DNA from: an uncultured Bacteroidia bacterium
Lineage (GTDB): Bacteria > Bacteroidota > Bacteroidia > Bacteroidales > UBA932
Assembly (NCBI GenBank): GCA_902801205.1
Contig: CADCHE010000006.1
Coordinates: 244,545 to 308,544, forward strand
Length of the DNA stretch: 64,000 bases
Direction: 5' to 3'
Both the position numbers and the translations under genes were made by a program. Positions 1 through 7,808 of this stretch are shown here, piece by piece. The stretch's first letter is position 1, and every line of letters begins with the position of its first letter. The notes under the pieces were generated by a model. That model was not told the origin of the DNA, ran no database searches, and saw only the letters and a program-made list of their open reading frames with translations.

Positions 1-1
1 G

Positions 2-736
2 TGGACGCTCGTGCTCACCGCCGGCCTGCTCGCCGCCATCGCCCTGTACCATTCCCTGCTGCTGCCCCGTCCTGCGGAGGACCGCACGGCCGCTCACAAG
101 ACGGGCCGCGAGGTCCTTACCGAGTTCGGACGCGCCTTCGGCTCCTTCTTCACCAAGCCGGGCATCTGGCTGGCCGTGGCGTTCATGCTCCTGTACCGCC
201 TGCCGGAAGCCTTCTCGGTGAAGATGCTCTATCCCTTCTTCAGCGACACGGCCGCTGCCGGCGGACTGGGGCTCGACAAGGCCGCCTTCGGCCTCGTTTA
301 CGGGACGGCCGGCGTGGTCGCCCTGCTGCTCGGCGGCATCCTGGGCGGTCTAGACATCGCCCGGCGCGGCCTGAAGGCCTGCCTGCTGCCGATGGCACTG
401 AGCCTCGCGCTGCCCTGCGCCGTCTATCTTTTCCTCGCGGCGGTCCAGCCCTCCTCCCTGTGGACGGTGGGGGCCTGCGTCGTCTTCGACCAGTTCGGCT
501 ACGGCTACGGCTTCACCGCCTACACGGTCTATATGATGCGCTTTGCGGAAGGTCCGCTCAAGACTTCCCACTATGCCATCTGCACGGGCTTCATGGCCCT
601 GTCGATGCTGCTCCCCGGCACGGTGGCCGGTTATCTGCAGGAGTGGCTCGGCTATGTCGGATTCTTTATTATGGTAATGATATGCTGTTTCGCAACTGTT
701 TCCGTTACATTGCTTGCGCGTCGGCGCTTGTCCTGA
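2..736 (+). CDS. MFS permease, AmpG-like, 5' end cut by window edge
   Basis: The last 244 residues of a major facilitator inner-membrane transporter; the start lies left of the window. About six hydrophobic helices are visible, separated by a charged loop (roughly residues 20-45 of the visible part) that would be the central cytoplasmic loop. The downstream gene is the exo-muramidase NamZ and it starts 55 bases before this stop in another frame, so the two are almost certainly co-transcribed and translationally linked. AmpG-type permeases import muropeptides or GlcNAc-anhydroMurNAc, which fits this position. The AmpG label rests on overall MFS character plus context; another sugar or siderophore MFS remains possible. 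Confidence 0.75.
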   Translation, partial: WTLVLTAGLLAAIALYHSLLLPRPAEDRTAAHKTGREVLTEFGRAFGSFFTKPGIWLAVAFMLLYRLPEAFSVKMLYPFFSDTAAAGGLGLDKAAFGLVYGTAGVVALLLGGILGGLDIARRGLKACLLPMALSLALPCAVYLFLAAVQPSSLWTVGACVVFDQFGYGYGFTAYTVYMMRFAEGPLKTSHYAICTGFMALSMLLPGTVAGYLQEWLGYVGFFIMVMICCFATVSVTLLARRRLS

Positions 737-1944
737 GCCTCGCCGCGTCCGCGCAGGTGAAACCCGGCATCGAAGTGCTGGAGTCCCGCGGCTTCGAAGG
801 CCTCATCGGCAAACGTGTCGGCCTGGTGACCAACCCCAGCGGCGTGGACCGGAACCTCCGTTCCACCATCGACATCCTGTACAACGCGCCGGAAGTCCGG
901 CTGAAGAAGCTCTTTGCCCCCGAGCACGGGGTGCGGGGCGACGCCTATGCCGGCTCCTACGTCCCCGATACGAAAGACCCGGCCACCGGCCTGCCCGTCT
1001 ATTCCATCTATGGCCCGCACCGCAAACCGACCGCGGAGATGATCTCCGGGCTGGATATCGTCGTCTACGACATCCAGGACATCGGCAGTCGGTCCTACAC
1101 TTTCATCAGCACCCTCGGCCTGGTGATGCGCGCCTGTGCCGAACAGGGGGTGGAGGTGATGGTCCTCGACCGGCCGAACCCGCTCGGTGGAAACAAGGTG
1201 GAGGGATGCCTGGTGGAAGACGGCTTCCATTCCTTCGTGAGCGAATTCAAGATCCCGTACATCTACGGCCTGACGGTGGGCGAACTGGCGATGCTGATCA
1301 ATGAAGAAGGCCTCAACTGCGGCGAGAAGGGGAACGAACCGCCCCTCAAGTGCAAGCTCTCCGTGATCCCGATGGCCGGCTGGCGGCGCGACATGCGCTA
1401 TCCCGACACCGGCCTGCCGTGGGTGCTCCCTTCGCCGAACATCCCGTATCCGCAGTCGGCCGTGAACTACCCGTCCGCCGGTATCGCAGGCGAGTTCCAG
1501 GGGTACCTGAACATCGGCATCGGCTACACGCTGCCCTTCGAGGTGTTCGCTGCGGAGTGGATCGACGCTGACGCCTTGAAGCGGAAACTCGACAGTTACG
1601 CGCTGCCGGGCGTCGCCTTCCGCACCATCCATTTCAAGCCCTTCTCGGGCTCGCTGGCGGGCAAGCTGATCCACGGCGTCCAGTATCATTATACCGATTT
1701 CGAGGCGGCCACTTGCACGCTCACGCAGTTCTATGTGATGCAGGCCGTCAACGAACTGTATCCGGAGAAAAACCCCTTCAAGCTGTCTGCAGGGCGGAAT
1801 TCAATGTTCGATAAAGTTTGTGGTACGGATTATGTAAGGATTCAATTCGGAAAGCGGTTGAAAGTGGAAGACATCCTCGACCGGTGGTGCCGGGACGTGG
1901 ACTCCTTCAAGAAGCTTTCCCGAAAGTATTATTTATATCCATAA
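682..1944 (+). CDS. namZ: Exo-beta-N-acetylmuramidase NamZ (DUF1343)
   Basis: 420 residues of the DUF1343 family, for which exo-N-acetylmuramidase activity is established (NamZ/YbbC): release of MurNAc from the non-reducing end of peptidoglycan fragments. The start at 682 gives a Sec signal peptide (hydrophobic residues about 9-24, ASA-Q cleavage), so it acts in the periplasm or outside. Family signatures include VGLVTNPSG near residue 50, FAPEHGVRG near 82, DIQDIGSRSYTF near 133, VLDRPNP near 168 and PSPNIPYP near 256. The same frame is open to the window edge, but that upstream part is only a shadow of the permease gene. It lies between an AmpG-like permease and, 1.7 kb on, the AmgK/MurU pair, so released MurNAc could be imported and re-used. 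Confidence 0.93.
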   Translation: MLFRNCFRYIACASALVLSLAASAQVKPGIEVLESRGFEGLIGKRVGLVTNPSGVDRNLRSTIDILYNAPEVRLKKLFAPEHGVRGDAYAGSYVPDTKDPATGLPVYSIYGPHRKPTAEMISGLDIVVYDIQDIGSRSYTFISTLGLVMRACAEQGVEVMVLDRPNPLGGNKVEGCLVEDGFHSFVSEFKIPYIYGLTVGELAMLINEEGLNCGEKGNEPPLKCKLSVIPMAGWRRDMRYPDTGLPWVLPSPNIPYPQSAVNYPSAGIAGEFQGYLNIGIGYTLPFEVFAAEWIDADALKRKLDSYALPGVAFRTIHFKPFSGSLAGKLIHGVQYHYTDFEAATCTLTQFYVMQAVNELYPEKNPFKLSAGRNSMFDKVCGTDYVRIQFGKRLKVEDILDRWCRDVDSFKKLSRKYYLYP

Positions 1945-1964
1945 CAATCTAAAACCAATATATT

Positions 1965-3557
1965 ATGAAAAACATTCTTCGCATAGCAGCCGCATCAATA
2001 GTCGCCCTGGCGATGGTTGCAGCACCTGCAGACACTTACGCACAGTCCAGAAGTTCTTCGGGCTCCCGGAGCACCTCCACGACACGCAATAGCGGATCTT
2101 CCGCTTCATCTTCCCGCAGTTCGTCTTCCTCCAGCAATCGGGGGTCTTCCTCCGTCAGCCGGAGCACGTCTTCCTCCAGCAATCGGGGTTCTTCCTCCGT
2201 CGGCCGGAGCACGTCTTCCTCCAGCAGCCGGGGTTCTTCTTCCGTCGGCCGGAGCACTTCGGGCAGTTCTTCCCGCTCTTCGGCACCGGCGACCTCGGCT
2301 TCCAGCCAGGACAACCGCCGGACCTCGACGGGCACCGCCTCGCGCGGCACGTCCTCTTCTTCCCGCAGTTCTTCCTCCGCCCGGAGTTCGTCTTCCGCCA
2401 GCACCCGGAACAGCGGCGCGACCGCCACTTCCCCTGCTGTGACGACTTCCGGCCAGGACAACCGCCGGACCTCGACGGGCACCGCCTCGCGTGGCACGTC
2501 CTCCTCTTCCCGCAGTTCTTCCAGCCGGGTCGCCCGGCCGGTAGAGTCCACCGAGCGTGCGAATGTCGCCGCTTCTTCCCGTGAGCGTTCCGCTTCTTCG
2601 AGAAGTTCCGCTTCCCGCAGCGCCGGCAATTCCGCCCGTGAGCAGGCTGCAGCCCGCTCCGCCGTCGGTAACGCCACCCGCGAGGGACTCAGTACGGTCA
2701 ACGGCCAGGTCCGTGGCGGCGCCCGCGCCGCGAACGGCGTGGCTCCCGAGACCCGCAACGACTTCCTGCGGATCGGCGACGACCGCAACGTCCACCGGAT
2801 CCCTCCGCGCGAGCGTGACTTCCTGACCTATGACCGTCCCGGTCACTTCTGGGGCCACAATCCGCACTATTTCGGATACCGGGTCCACTATCTCCCTCCG
2901 CGCTACCGTCGCTACACTTACTGGGGAATCGACTATTGCTTCTATGACGGAATCTGGTATCGCCCTTACGGCGGCTGGTACGTCATCTGCCGTCCTCCTT
3001 TCGGTGTCACCGTCGACATCGCGGTCTCCAACCTGGTCTTCTCCAGCGTCCGCTTTGCCTACTATTGCAACGCGTACCGGCAGTACCGTGCCATTGACGA
3101 GAACAACCGTATCATCGACGAGCAGAACCGCATCATCGCCCAGAACAACGCCACCATCGCGGCGCAGAACCGTTCCGTGGCCCTGAATACGATGCTCGCA
3201 AACGATGCGGCCTCCCTGGCGGACCGCCTCGGCCTCGTGCAGAGCTACGCGTACGCCGACCAGCCGTACTACTATCAGGACGGTGTCTTCTACATCGTCG
3301 GGAAGAGCGGGAAATACGAGGTGATCGTGCCTCCGGCCGGCGCCCTGGTCTCCGAACTTCCGGACGACTACGACATCATCACCCTCGACGGCATGGAGTT
3401 CTACAAAGTGGACGACACCGTCTACAAGATGAGCCTCGTGGAGGGCAAACCCTATCTCGAGGTCCTGGGCCAGATGTACGGCACCCTTGCCAGAAAATAC
3501 AATTACAACTACAACAACGTGACTGCCAATCCTTCGATTGCGCTCGAGCAGCTGTAA
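1965..3557 (+). CDS. Secreted serine-rich protein with DUF6515-like C-terminal region
   Basis: 530 residues. A Sec signal peptide (about 1-27, TYA-Q) is followed by some 200 residues made almost only of Ser, Arg, Gly and Thr, including three 15-residue tandem units and a 23-residue unit present twice. From about residue 265 there is a folded-looking part rich in Tyr, Trp and Arg (YWGIDYCFYDGIWYRPYGGWY), then a hydrophobic stretch, an Asn/Gln/Ile heptad-like segment (about 375-400) and a compact C-terminal domain with YYYQDGVFYIV and GKYEVIVPPAGALVSELP. The C-terminal part resembles the Bacteroidota DUF6515 family. It starts 20 nt after namZ and is followed by a strong terminator. A surface or periplasmic, possibly wall-associated role is inferred from composition and location only. 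Confidence 0.85.
   Translation: MKNILRIAAASIVALAMVAAPADTYAQSRSSSGSRSTSTTRNSGSSASSSRSSSSSSNRGSSSVSRSTSSSSNRGSSSVGRSTSSSSSRGSSSVGRSTSGSSSRSSAPATSASSQDNRRTSTGTASRGTSSSSRSSSSARSSSSASTRNSGATATSPAVTTSGQDNRRTSTGTASRGTSSSSRSSSSRVARPVESTERANVAASSRERSASSRSSASRSAGNSAREQAAARSAVGNATREGLSTVNGQVRGGARAANGVAPETRNDFLRIGDDRNVHRIPPRERDFLTYDRPGHFWGHNPHYFGYRVHYLPPRYRRYTYWGIDYCFYDGIWYRPYGGWYVICRPPFGVTVDIAVSNLVFSSVRFAYYCNAYRQYRAIDENNRIIDEQNRIIAQNNATIAAQNRSVALNTMLANDAASLADRLGLVQSYAYADQPYYYQDGVFYIVGKSGKYEVIVPPAGALVSELPDDYDIITLDGMEFYKVDDTVYKMSLVEGKPYLEVLGQMYGTLARKYNYNYNNVTANPSIALEQL
2124..2258 (+). repeat. Three tandem 45-bp units inside the serine-rich gene
   Basis: Units begin at 2124, 2169 and 2214, each starting TCTTCCTCCAGCA and ending with CGGAGCAC. 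They differ at a few positions and encode 15-residue repeats of the type SSSS-x-RGSSSV-x-RST. The unit length is a multiple of three, so copy-number change would keep the frame. Confidence 0.9.
2307..2522 (+). repeat. Pair of 69-bp direct repeats inside the serine-rich gene
   Basis: 2307-2375 and 2454-2522 are near identical (two mismatches seen), offset by 147 bp, which is 49 codons. Each starts CAGGACAACCGCCGGACC and encodes QDNRRTSTGTASRGT followed by a serine run. The near identity at DNA level, including synonymous positions, suggests a recent duplication or gene conversion. Confidence 0.88.
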
Positions 3558-3584
3558 TCCCTGGAAATATCTCCTATAATGGAA

Positions 3585-3611
3585 GATGGCCGCCCGCGGC
3601 CATCTTTTTTT
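3585..3611 (+). terminator. Intrinsic terminator after the serine-rich gene
   Basis: Perfect 8-bp GC-rich stem GATGGCCG/CGGCCATC with a 4-nt loop CCCG, followed by seven T residues. It closes the permease-namZ-serine-rich unit. Confidence 0.93.
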
Positions 3612-3619
3612 GTGTGAAA

Positions 3620-3651
3620 TTGGCAAATAAAGAAACAGTTTGTTAAATTTG
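3620..3651 (+). promoter_or_regulatory. Promoter of the amgK-murU-mscL unit
   Basis: A Bacteroidota-type -7 box TAAATTTG at 3644-3651 has a TTG at 3620-3622, 21 nt upstream. The box lies only 20 nt before the ATG at 3672 and overlaps the earlier in-frame GTG at 3651, which argues for 3672 as the true start. Confidence 0.65.
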
Positions 3652-3671
3652 TGGGAAGGATCGATCTTTAC

Positions 3672-5087
3672 ATGGAAAAACTCCGTCACCTTTTCGAACA
3701 ATATACGGGGCGCCCGGCGACCGATGTCGACGAGCTGACCTCCTCCGGCAGCAACCGCCGGTACTACCGCCTGCGCGGGGGCGACCTGAGCATCGTCGGC
3801 GTCGTCGGTACGAACCTGGAAGAAAACAATGCGTTCATCTACCTGAGCCGCCATTTTCTGGAAAAAGGCATCCGCGTGCCCAAGGTGCTGTCCGTCAGCG
3901 AAGACCGCATGCGGTACATCCAGGAAGACCTGGGCGACGAACAGCTCTACCAGGCGGTTTCCCACGGGCGCGAGAGTGGCGAGTACAGTTCCATGGAGAG
4001 CGAACTGCTTTGCCGGACGATGGCCCTCCTGCCGAAACTCCAGTTCAAGGGTGCGGAAGGGATCGACTGGTCGGTCTGCTATCCCGAACCGGCCTTCGGG
4101 GAGCGGATGGTGATGTTCGACCTCAACTACTTCAAGTACTGTTTCCTGAAGGCCACCGGCCTGGAATTCAACGAAGTCCTGCTCCAGAACGACTTCGAGC
4201 GGCTGAAGGACGACCTGCTCCTCGACATGGGCGACACCTTCATGTACCGCGACTTCCAGGCGCGCAACGTGATGCTCAAGGACGGGAATCCCTATTTCAT
4301 CGACTTCCAGGGCGGCCGGCGCGGCCCCATCTACTACGACGTCGCCTCCTTCGTGTGGCAGGCCCGCTCGCGGTATCCCGAGTCACTGCGCCGTAAGATG
4401 GTCCAGACCTATCTCACGGCCCTCAAGGCCTATACCGCCGTTGACGAGGCGGTCTTCGAAGAGCGTCTCCGCCTGTTCGTCCTCTTCCGGACGCTACAGG
4501 TGCTGGGTGCCTACGGATTCCGCGGCTATTTCGAGAAGAAGCCGCACTTCCTCGCCAGCGTGCCCTACGCCCTCGGCAACCTGCGCCGCCTGCTGCAGAA
4601 GCCGTTCTCCGACTATCCCTATCTGAATGAGATCCTGACGAAACTGACGACGATGTCCCAGTTCAACGAGATCGCGGAGGACCGCCGGCTGGAAGTCCGC
4701 ATTTTCAGTTTCGCCTACAAGAAAGGCATTCCCGTCGACAACACGGGCAACGGCGGCGGTTATGTCTTCGACTGCCGCGCCGTCAACAATCCCGGAAAGT
4801 ACGAGCATTACCGCCAGTTCACCGGCCTGGACCGGGAGGTGATCCAGTTCCTGGAGGACGACGGCGGCGTGACCCGCTTCCTGGACCATGTCTTCTTCCT
4901 GGTGGACGCCCACGTCAAGCGTTTCATCGAGCGGAAGTTCACGCACCTGCAGGTCTGCTTCGGGTGTACCGGCGGCCAGCACCGCTCGGTCTACTGCGCC
5001 GAGAAACTGGCGGCCCATCTTTCTGAAAAGTTCGACATCAAGATCACCGTCTCCCACCGGGAGCTGGACATCGAAAAGATCCTCTGA
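3672..5087 (+). CDS. amgK: AmgK-type amino-sugar kinase fused to RapZ C-terminal domain
   Basis: 471 residues. Residues about 1-330 are an aminoglycoside-phosphotransferase-fold kinase: SSGSNRRYYR as nucleotide loop, YRDFQARN with the catalytic Asp near 194, and IDFQGGRRGP with the metal-binding Asp near 211. This pattern fits AmgK, which makes MurNAc/GlcNAc-alpha-1-phosphate from the free sugar. Residues about 338-471 match the C-terminal domain of RapZ, with FSFAYKKGIP, FDCRAVNNPGKYEHYRQFTG and FGCTGGQHRSV all intact. In E. coli that domain binds glucosamine-6-phosphate and regulates GlmS; the RapZ N-terminal nucleotide-binding domain is absent here. The next gene, one base on, is MurU-like, which supports the kinase assignment. 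The fusion suggests a kinase tuned by an amino-sugar signal (inference). Confidence 0.88.
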   Translation: MEKLRHLFEQYTGRPATDVDELTSSGSNRRYYRLRGGDLSIVGVVGTNLEENNAFIYLSRHFLEKGIRVPKVLSVSEDRMRYIQEDLGDEQLYQAVSHGRESGEYSSMESELLCRTMALLPKLQFKGAEGIDWSVCYPEPAFGERMVMFDLNYFKYCFLKATGLEFNEVLLQNDFERLKDDLLLDMGDTFMYRDFQARNVMLKDGNPYFIDFQGGRRGPIYYDVASFVWQARSRYPESLRRKMVQTYLTALKAYTAVDEAVFEERLRLFVLFRTLQVLGAYGFRGYFEKKPHFLASVPYALGNLRRLLQKPFSDYPYLNEILTKLTTMSQFNEIAEDRRLEVRIFSFAYKKGIPVDNTGNGGGYVFDCRAVNNPGKYEHYRQFTGLDREVIQFLEDDGGVTRFLDHVFFLVDAHVKRFIERKFTHLQVCFGCTGGQHRSVYCAEKLAAHLSEKFDIKITVSHRELDIEKIL

Positions 5088-5088
5088 C

Positions 5089-5838
5089 ATGAAAGCGCTC
5101 GTCTTCGCAGCCGGACTCGGCACGCGGCTCCGACCGCTGACGGACACCTTGCCCAAGGCGCTGGTGCCGGTCGGCGGCAAGCCCTTGCTCTACCATGTGG
5201 TGCACCGGCTGAAGGCAGCGGGTATCGACGAGATCGTCGTCAACGTACACCATTTTCCGGACTCCATCATCGGGTACATCCGCGAGCAGGATGGGTTCGG
5301 CATCCGCGTGCATGTTTCCGACGAGCGGGACTTCCTCCGTGAGACGGGCGGCGGCATCGCCTATGCGCGCCCGTTCCTGGAAGGGGAGCCTTTCCTGGTA
5401 CACAACGTGGATATCCTCTCCGATCTGGACCTGGATTGGTTCCGCGCCCAGGCGCGCCCTGACGCCCTGGCCACCCTGCTGGTCAGCGAGCGGCAGACGC
5501 AGCGCTACCTCCTCTTCGACGGGGAGATGCGCCTGGCGGGATGGACGAACGTGGCGACGGGCGAGGTGAAGAGCCCGTATCCGTCGCTGGACCTGTCCAA
5601 ACTGCGGAAACTGGCCTTCGCGGGGATCCACATCGCCGGGCGGGACATCTTCCGGGTCATGGACGAGGACGGCTGGTCCGGGCGTTTCTCCATCATCGAC
5701 TTCTATCTGCAGGAGTGCGCCCGGCATCCGGTCTACGGCGCCGTGCCGCCGCAGCTCCGCCTCGTGGACGTGGGCAAGCTGGAGACCTTGGCGCATGCGG
5801 AGGCTTTCCTGCAGGAATTATCGCAACTCCCTCATTAA
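5089..5838 (+). CDS. murU: MurU-like sugar-1-phosphate nucleotidyltransferase
   Basis: 249 residues, nucleotidyltransferase (NTP_transferase) fold. The N-terminal signature [20 protein letters not shown] is complete, followed by [14 protein letters not shown], then [12 protein letters not shown] carrying the metal-binding Asp pair. Together with the preceding AmgK-type kinase the likely reaction is MurNAc-1-phosphate plus UTP to UDP-MurNAc, the salvage route that bypasses MurA/MurB. The start ATG lies one base after the amgK stop, so the two are tightly coupled. By sequence alone a GlcNAc-1-P or mannose-1-P transferase is possible; the MurU call depends on the neighbour. Confidence 0.85.
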   Translation: MKALVFAAGLGTRLRPLTDTLPKALVPVGGKPLLYHVVHRLKAAGIDEIVVNVHHFPDSIIGYIREQDGFGIRVHVSDERDFLRETGGGIAYARPFLEGEPFLVHNVDILSDLDLDWFRAQARPDALATLLVSERQTQRYLLFDGEMRLAGWTNVATGEVKSPYPSLDLSKLRKLAFAGIHIAGRDIFRVMDEDGWSGRFSIIDFYLQECARHPVYGAVPPQLRLVDVGKLETLAHAEAFLQELSQLPH

Positions 5839-5851
5839 TTTTCAATACATT

Positions 5852-6286
5852 ATGGCTAAATCAAATTTCTGGTCCGAGTTCAAGGACTTCGCCATGAAGG
5901 GCAATGTCATCGACATGGCAGTGGGTGTCGTCATCGGCGGCGCATTCGGTAAAATCGTCACCTCCCTGGTGAACGACCTCATCATGCCGGCGGTCGGTGC
6001 GCTGATCGGCGGATTCGATTTCACGAACCTCAAGGCGGTCATCCACAAGGCGGTCATGGCGGGCGACGAGGTGGTCAAGCCTGCGGTTACGCTCAATTAT
6101 GGCAACTTCATCCAGGAGACGGTCAACTTCCTGATCATCGCCTTCTCCATCTTCCTCTGCATCAAGGCGATCAGCAAGCTGCACAAGAAGGAGGAAGCGC
6201 CGGCCGAGCCTGCGGCCCCGGCGCCGAAACCGGACGATGTGGTGCTCCTCGAGGAGATCCGCGACCTGCTCAAGAAGGAGAAGTAG
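5852..6286 (+). CDS. mscL: Large-conductance mechanosensitive channel MscL
   Basis: 144 residues, the usual MscL length. The N-terminal amphipathic helix and first membrane helix ([31 protein letters not shown], written here as the family hallmark around residues 10-40) are followed by a periplasmic loop, a second helix near 90-110 ([16 protein letters not shown]) and the cytoplasmic KKEE bundle. It opens under membrane tension to release osmolytes. It is the last gene of the amgK-murU unit (13-nt gap) and its 3' end overlaps the end of the convergent nhaC by 17 bp. Confidence 0.97.
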   Translation: MAKSNFWSEFKDFAMKGNVIDMAVGVVIGGAFGKIVTSLVNDLIMPAVGALIGGFDFTNLKAVIHKAVMAGDEVVKPAVTLNYGNFIQETVNFLIIAFSIFLCIKAISKLHKKEEAPAEPAAPAPKPDDVVLLEEIRDLLKKEK

Positions 6287-7769
6287 TCGCTTCTTTCCGG
6301 AAAATCTTATACCCGATGATGGCCACGAAAATGCTCATCATCGGGCTTATTATATTGAAGAAACAGAAGGGAGCATAGGCCAGGGTGGGGACGCTCAGGA
6401 TCGTTGCCTGTGTCATGCCGCAGCTGCTCCACGGGAAGATCGGGGAGGTGACGGTGGCGGAGTCCTCCACCGTGCGGCTCAACAGCCGGTTCTCGTAGCC
6501 GCGTTCCTTGAACGTGTCCTTGAACAGGTTGGATGTCAGGATGATGGACAGGTACTGGTCGGAGACGATGCCGTTCAGCAGCGTTCCCGCCGCAGCAGTG
6601 GAAGCGACCATCCCGGCGCGTTTGCGCGTGAGGGGGAGCAGGAGGGAGGCGATGCGGCGGAGCATCCCGCTGGCCTGCATGCTGGCACCGAAGCACATGG
6701 CGCAGATGATCAGGAAGACGGTGTTCAGCATGCCGAGCATGCCCCGCGTGGTGACGAGGGCATCGACTTCCGCGTTGCCGGTGTGGACGGAAACGGTGTT
6801 GTAGATGGTCTCGATCGTTCCGGCGAGCAGGATGCGCGTTTGGGAGGCGGGACCGGTGACCGCTTCGCCGATTTCGCGGATGACGCCGGGCTGGAAGACG
6901 AGGGCGGCTCCCGCCGCGAGCAGGGTGGACAGGGCCAGGACGGCCAGAGCGGGCATTTTCCGGGCGATCATCACCGCGGTGGCCAGCGGGACGAGCATCA
7001 GCCAGGGAGACAGGAGGAACCGGGACGACAGGGCGTCTTCGAAAGAGGCGATGGTGCCGGCGTCCGCGGCCGGATGCAGCCAGCCGATGACGGAGAAGGC
7101 GACCAGCGCGATCGTGATGGACGGGATGGTGGTCACCAGCATGTAGCGGATGTGGGTGAACAGGGGAACCTTGTTCAGCGAGGCGGCCAGGACGGTGGTG
7201 TCCGACAGGGGCGAGATCTTGTCGCCGAAATAAGCCCCCGAGATGATGGCGCCGGCGATGAGCCCGTCACTGAATCCTTCCGCCTTTCCGATGCCCATCA
7301 GGGCGACGCCGATCGTGGCGATGGTCGTCCAGGAACTGCCGATCATCAGCGAGACCAGGGCGCAGATGATGCAGGCGGCGGCCAGGAAGATCTTCGGATG
7401 GATGACCCGGATGCCCCAGCAGATGAGCGTGGGGACGACCCCGCTCATCGTCCAGGTGCCGGATACCGCGCCGATCAGGAAGAGGATGAGGATGGCGCTG
7501 CCGACGTCGGCGATGTGCCCGCTGATGGCTTCTTCGAACTTTTCCCAGGGGATATGGAAGAAACGCATCGACAGCCAGATGCAGACTCCGGCCGAGAAAA
7601 GCAGGACGACCTGGCTGGCGCCGAGGATGGCATCGCTGCCGAAAATGCTGATATTCAGTGCAAGCAGGGCGACCAGCACGATCAGTGGGATCAGGGAGAT
7701 GCAGGTCTGCTGCCATTTTTTCTGGAGCATGTTCCGTTCGTTTTGGGGACTGGCCGGCAAGTTAGTCAT
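6270..7769 (-). CDS. nhaC: Na+/H+ antiporter, NhaC family
   Basis: 499 residues with about a dozen hydrophobic segments. Typical NhaC features are [19 protein letters not shown] near the middle, [20 protein letters not shown] and the late [16 protein letters not shown] and [15 protein letters not shown]. It is expected to exchange sodium for protons across the inner membrane. ATG at 7769 is chosen because it gives a complete N-terminus just after an AT-rich leader; an alternative ATG at 7730 would remove 13 residues. The gene is transcribed away from the peptidase-glycosidase gene and converges with mscL. Confidence 0.93.
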   Translation of the reverse strand: MTNLPASPQNERNMLQKKWQQTCISLIPLIVLVALLALNISIFGSDAILGASQVVLLFSAGVCIWLSMRFFHIPWEKFEEAISGHIADVGSAILILFLIGAVSGTWTMSGVVPTLICWGIRVIHPKIFLAAACIICALVSLMIGSSWTTIATIGVALMGIGKAEGFSDGLIAGAIISGAYFGDKISPLSDTTVLAASLNKVPLFTHIRYMLVTTIPSITIALVAFSVIGWLHPAADAGTIASFEDALSSRFLLSPWLMLVPLATAVMIARKMPALAVLALSTLLAAGAALVFQPGVIREIGEAVTGPASQTRILLAGTIETIYNTVSVHTGNAEVDALVTTRGMLGMLNTVFLIICAMCFGASMQASGMLRRIASLLLPLTRKRAGMVASTAAAGTLLNGIVSDQYLSIILTSNLFKDTFKERGYENRLLSRTVEDSATVTSPIFPWSSCGMTQATILSVPTLAYAPFCFFNIISPMMSIFVAIIGYKIFRKEATTSPS

Positions 7770-7777
7770 TATTTTCT

Positions 7778-7785
7778 TATTTTTG
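7778..7785 (+). promoter_or_regulatory. -7 box of the S58-GH43 gene
   Basis: TATTTTTG, a match to TAnnTTTG. It ends 5 nt before the ATG at 7791 and 23 nt before the in-frame ATG at 7809, making 7809 the more comfortable start unless the mRNA is leaderless. No clear upstream -33 box was seen. Confidence 0.45.
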
Positions 7786-7808
7786 TGTTTATGAGAAAGC
7801 AATCCAGA

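Noticed and set aside
1-681. Open frame fused in front of namZ, suggesting a 647-residue protein
   Set aside because: The upstream part is Arg/Pro/Gly-rich without motifs and lies over the MFS permease in another frame; the NamZ signal peptide starts at 682.
2124-2522. CRISPR-like array of short repeats
   Set aside because: Repeats are adjacent without unique spacers, lie inside a coding frame and are multiples of three; they encode serine-rich peptide repeats.
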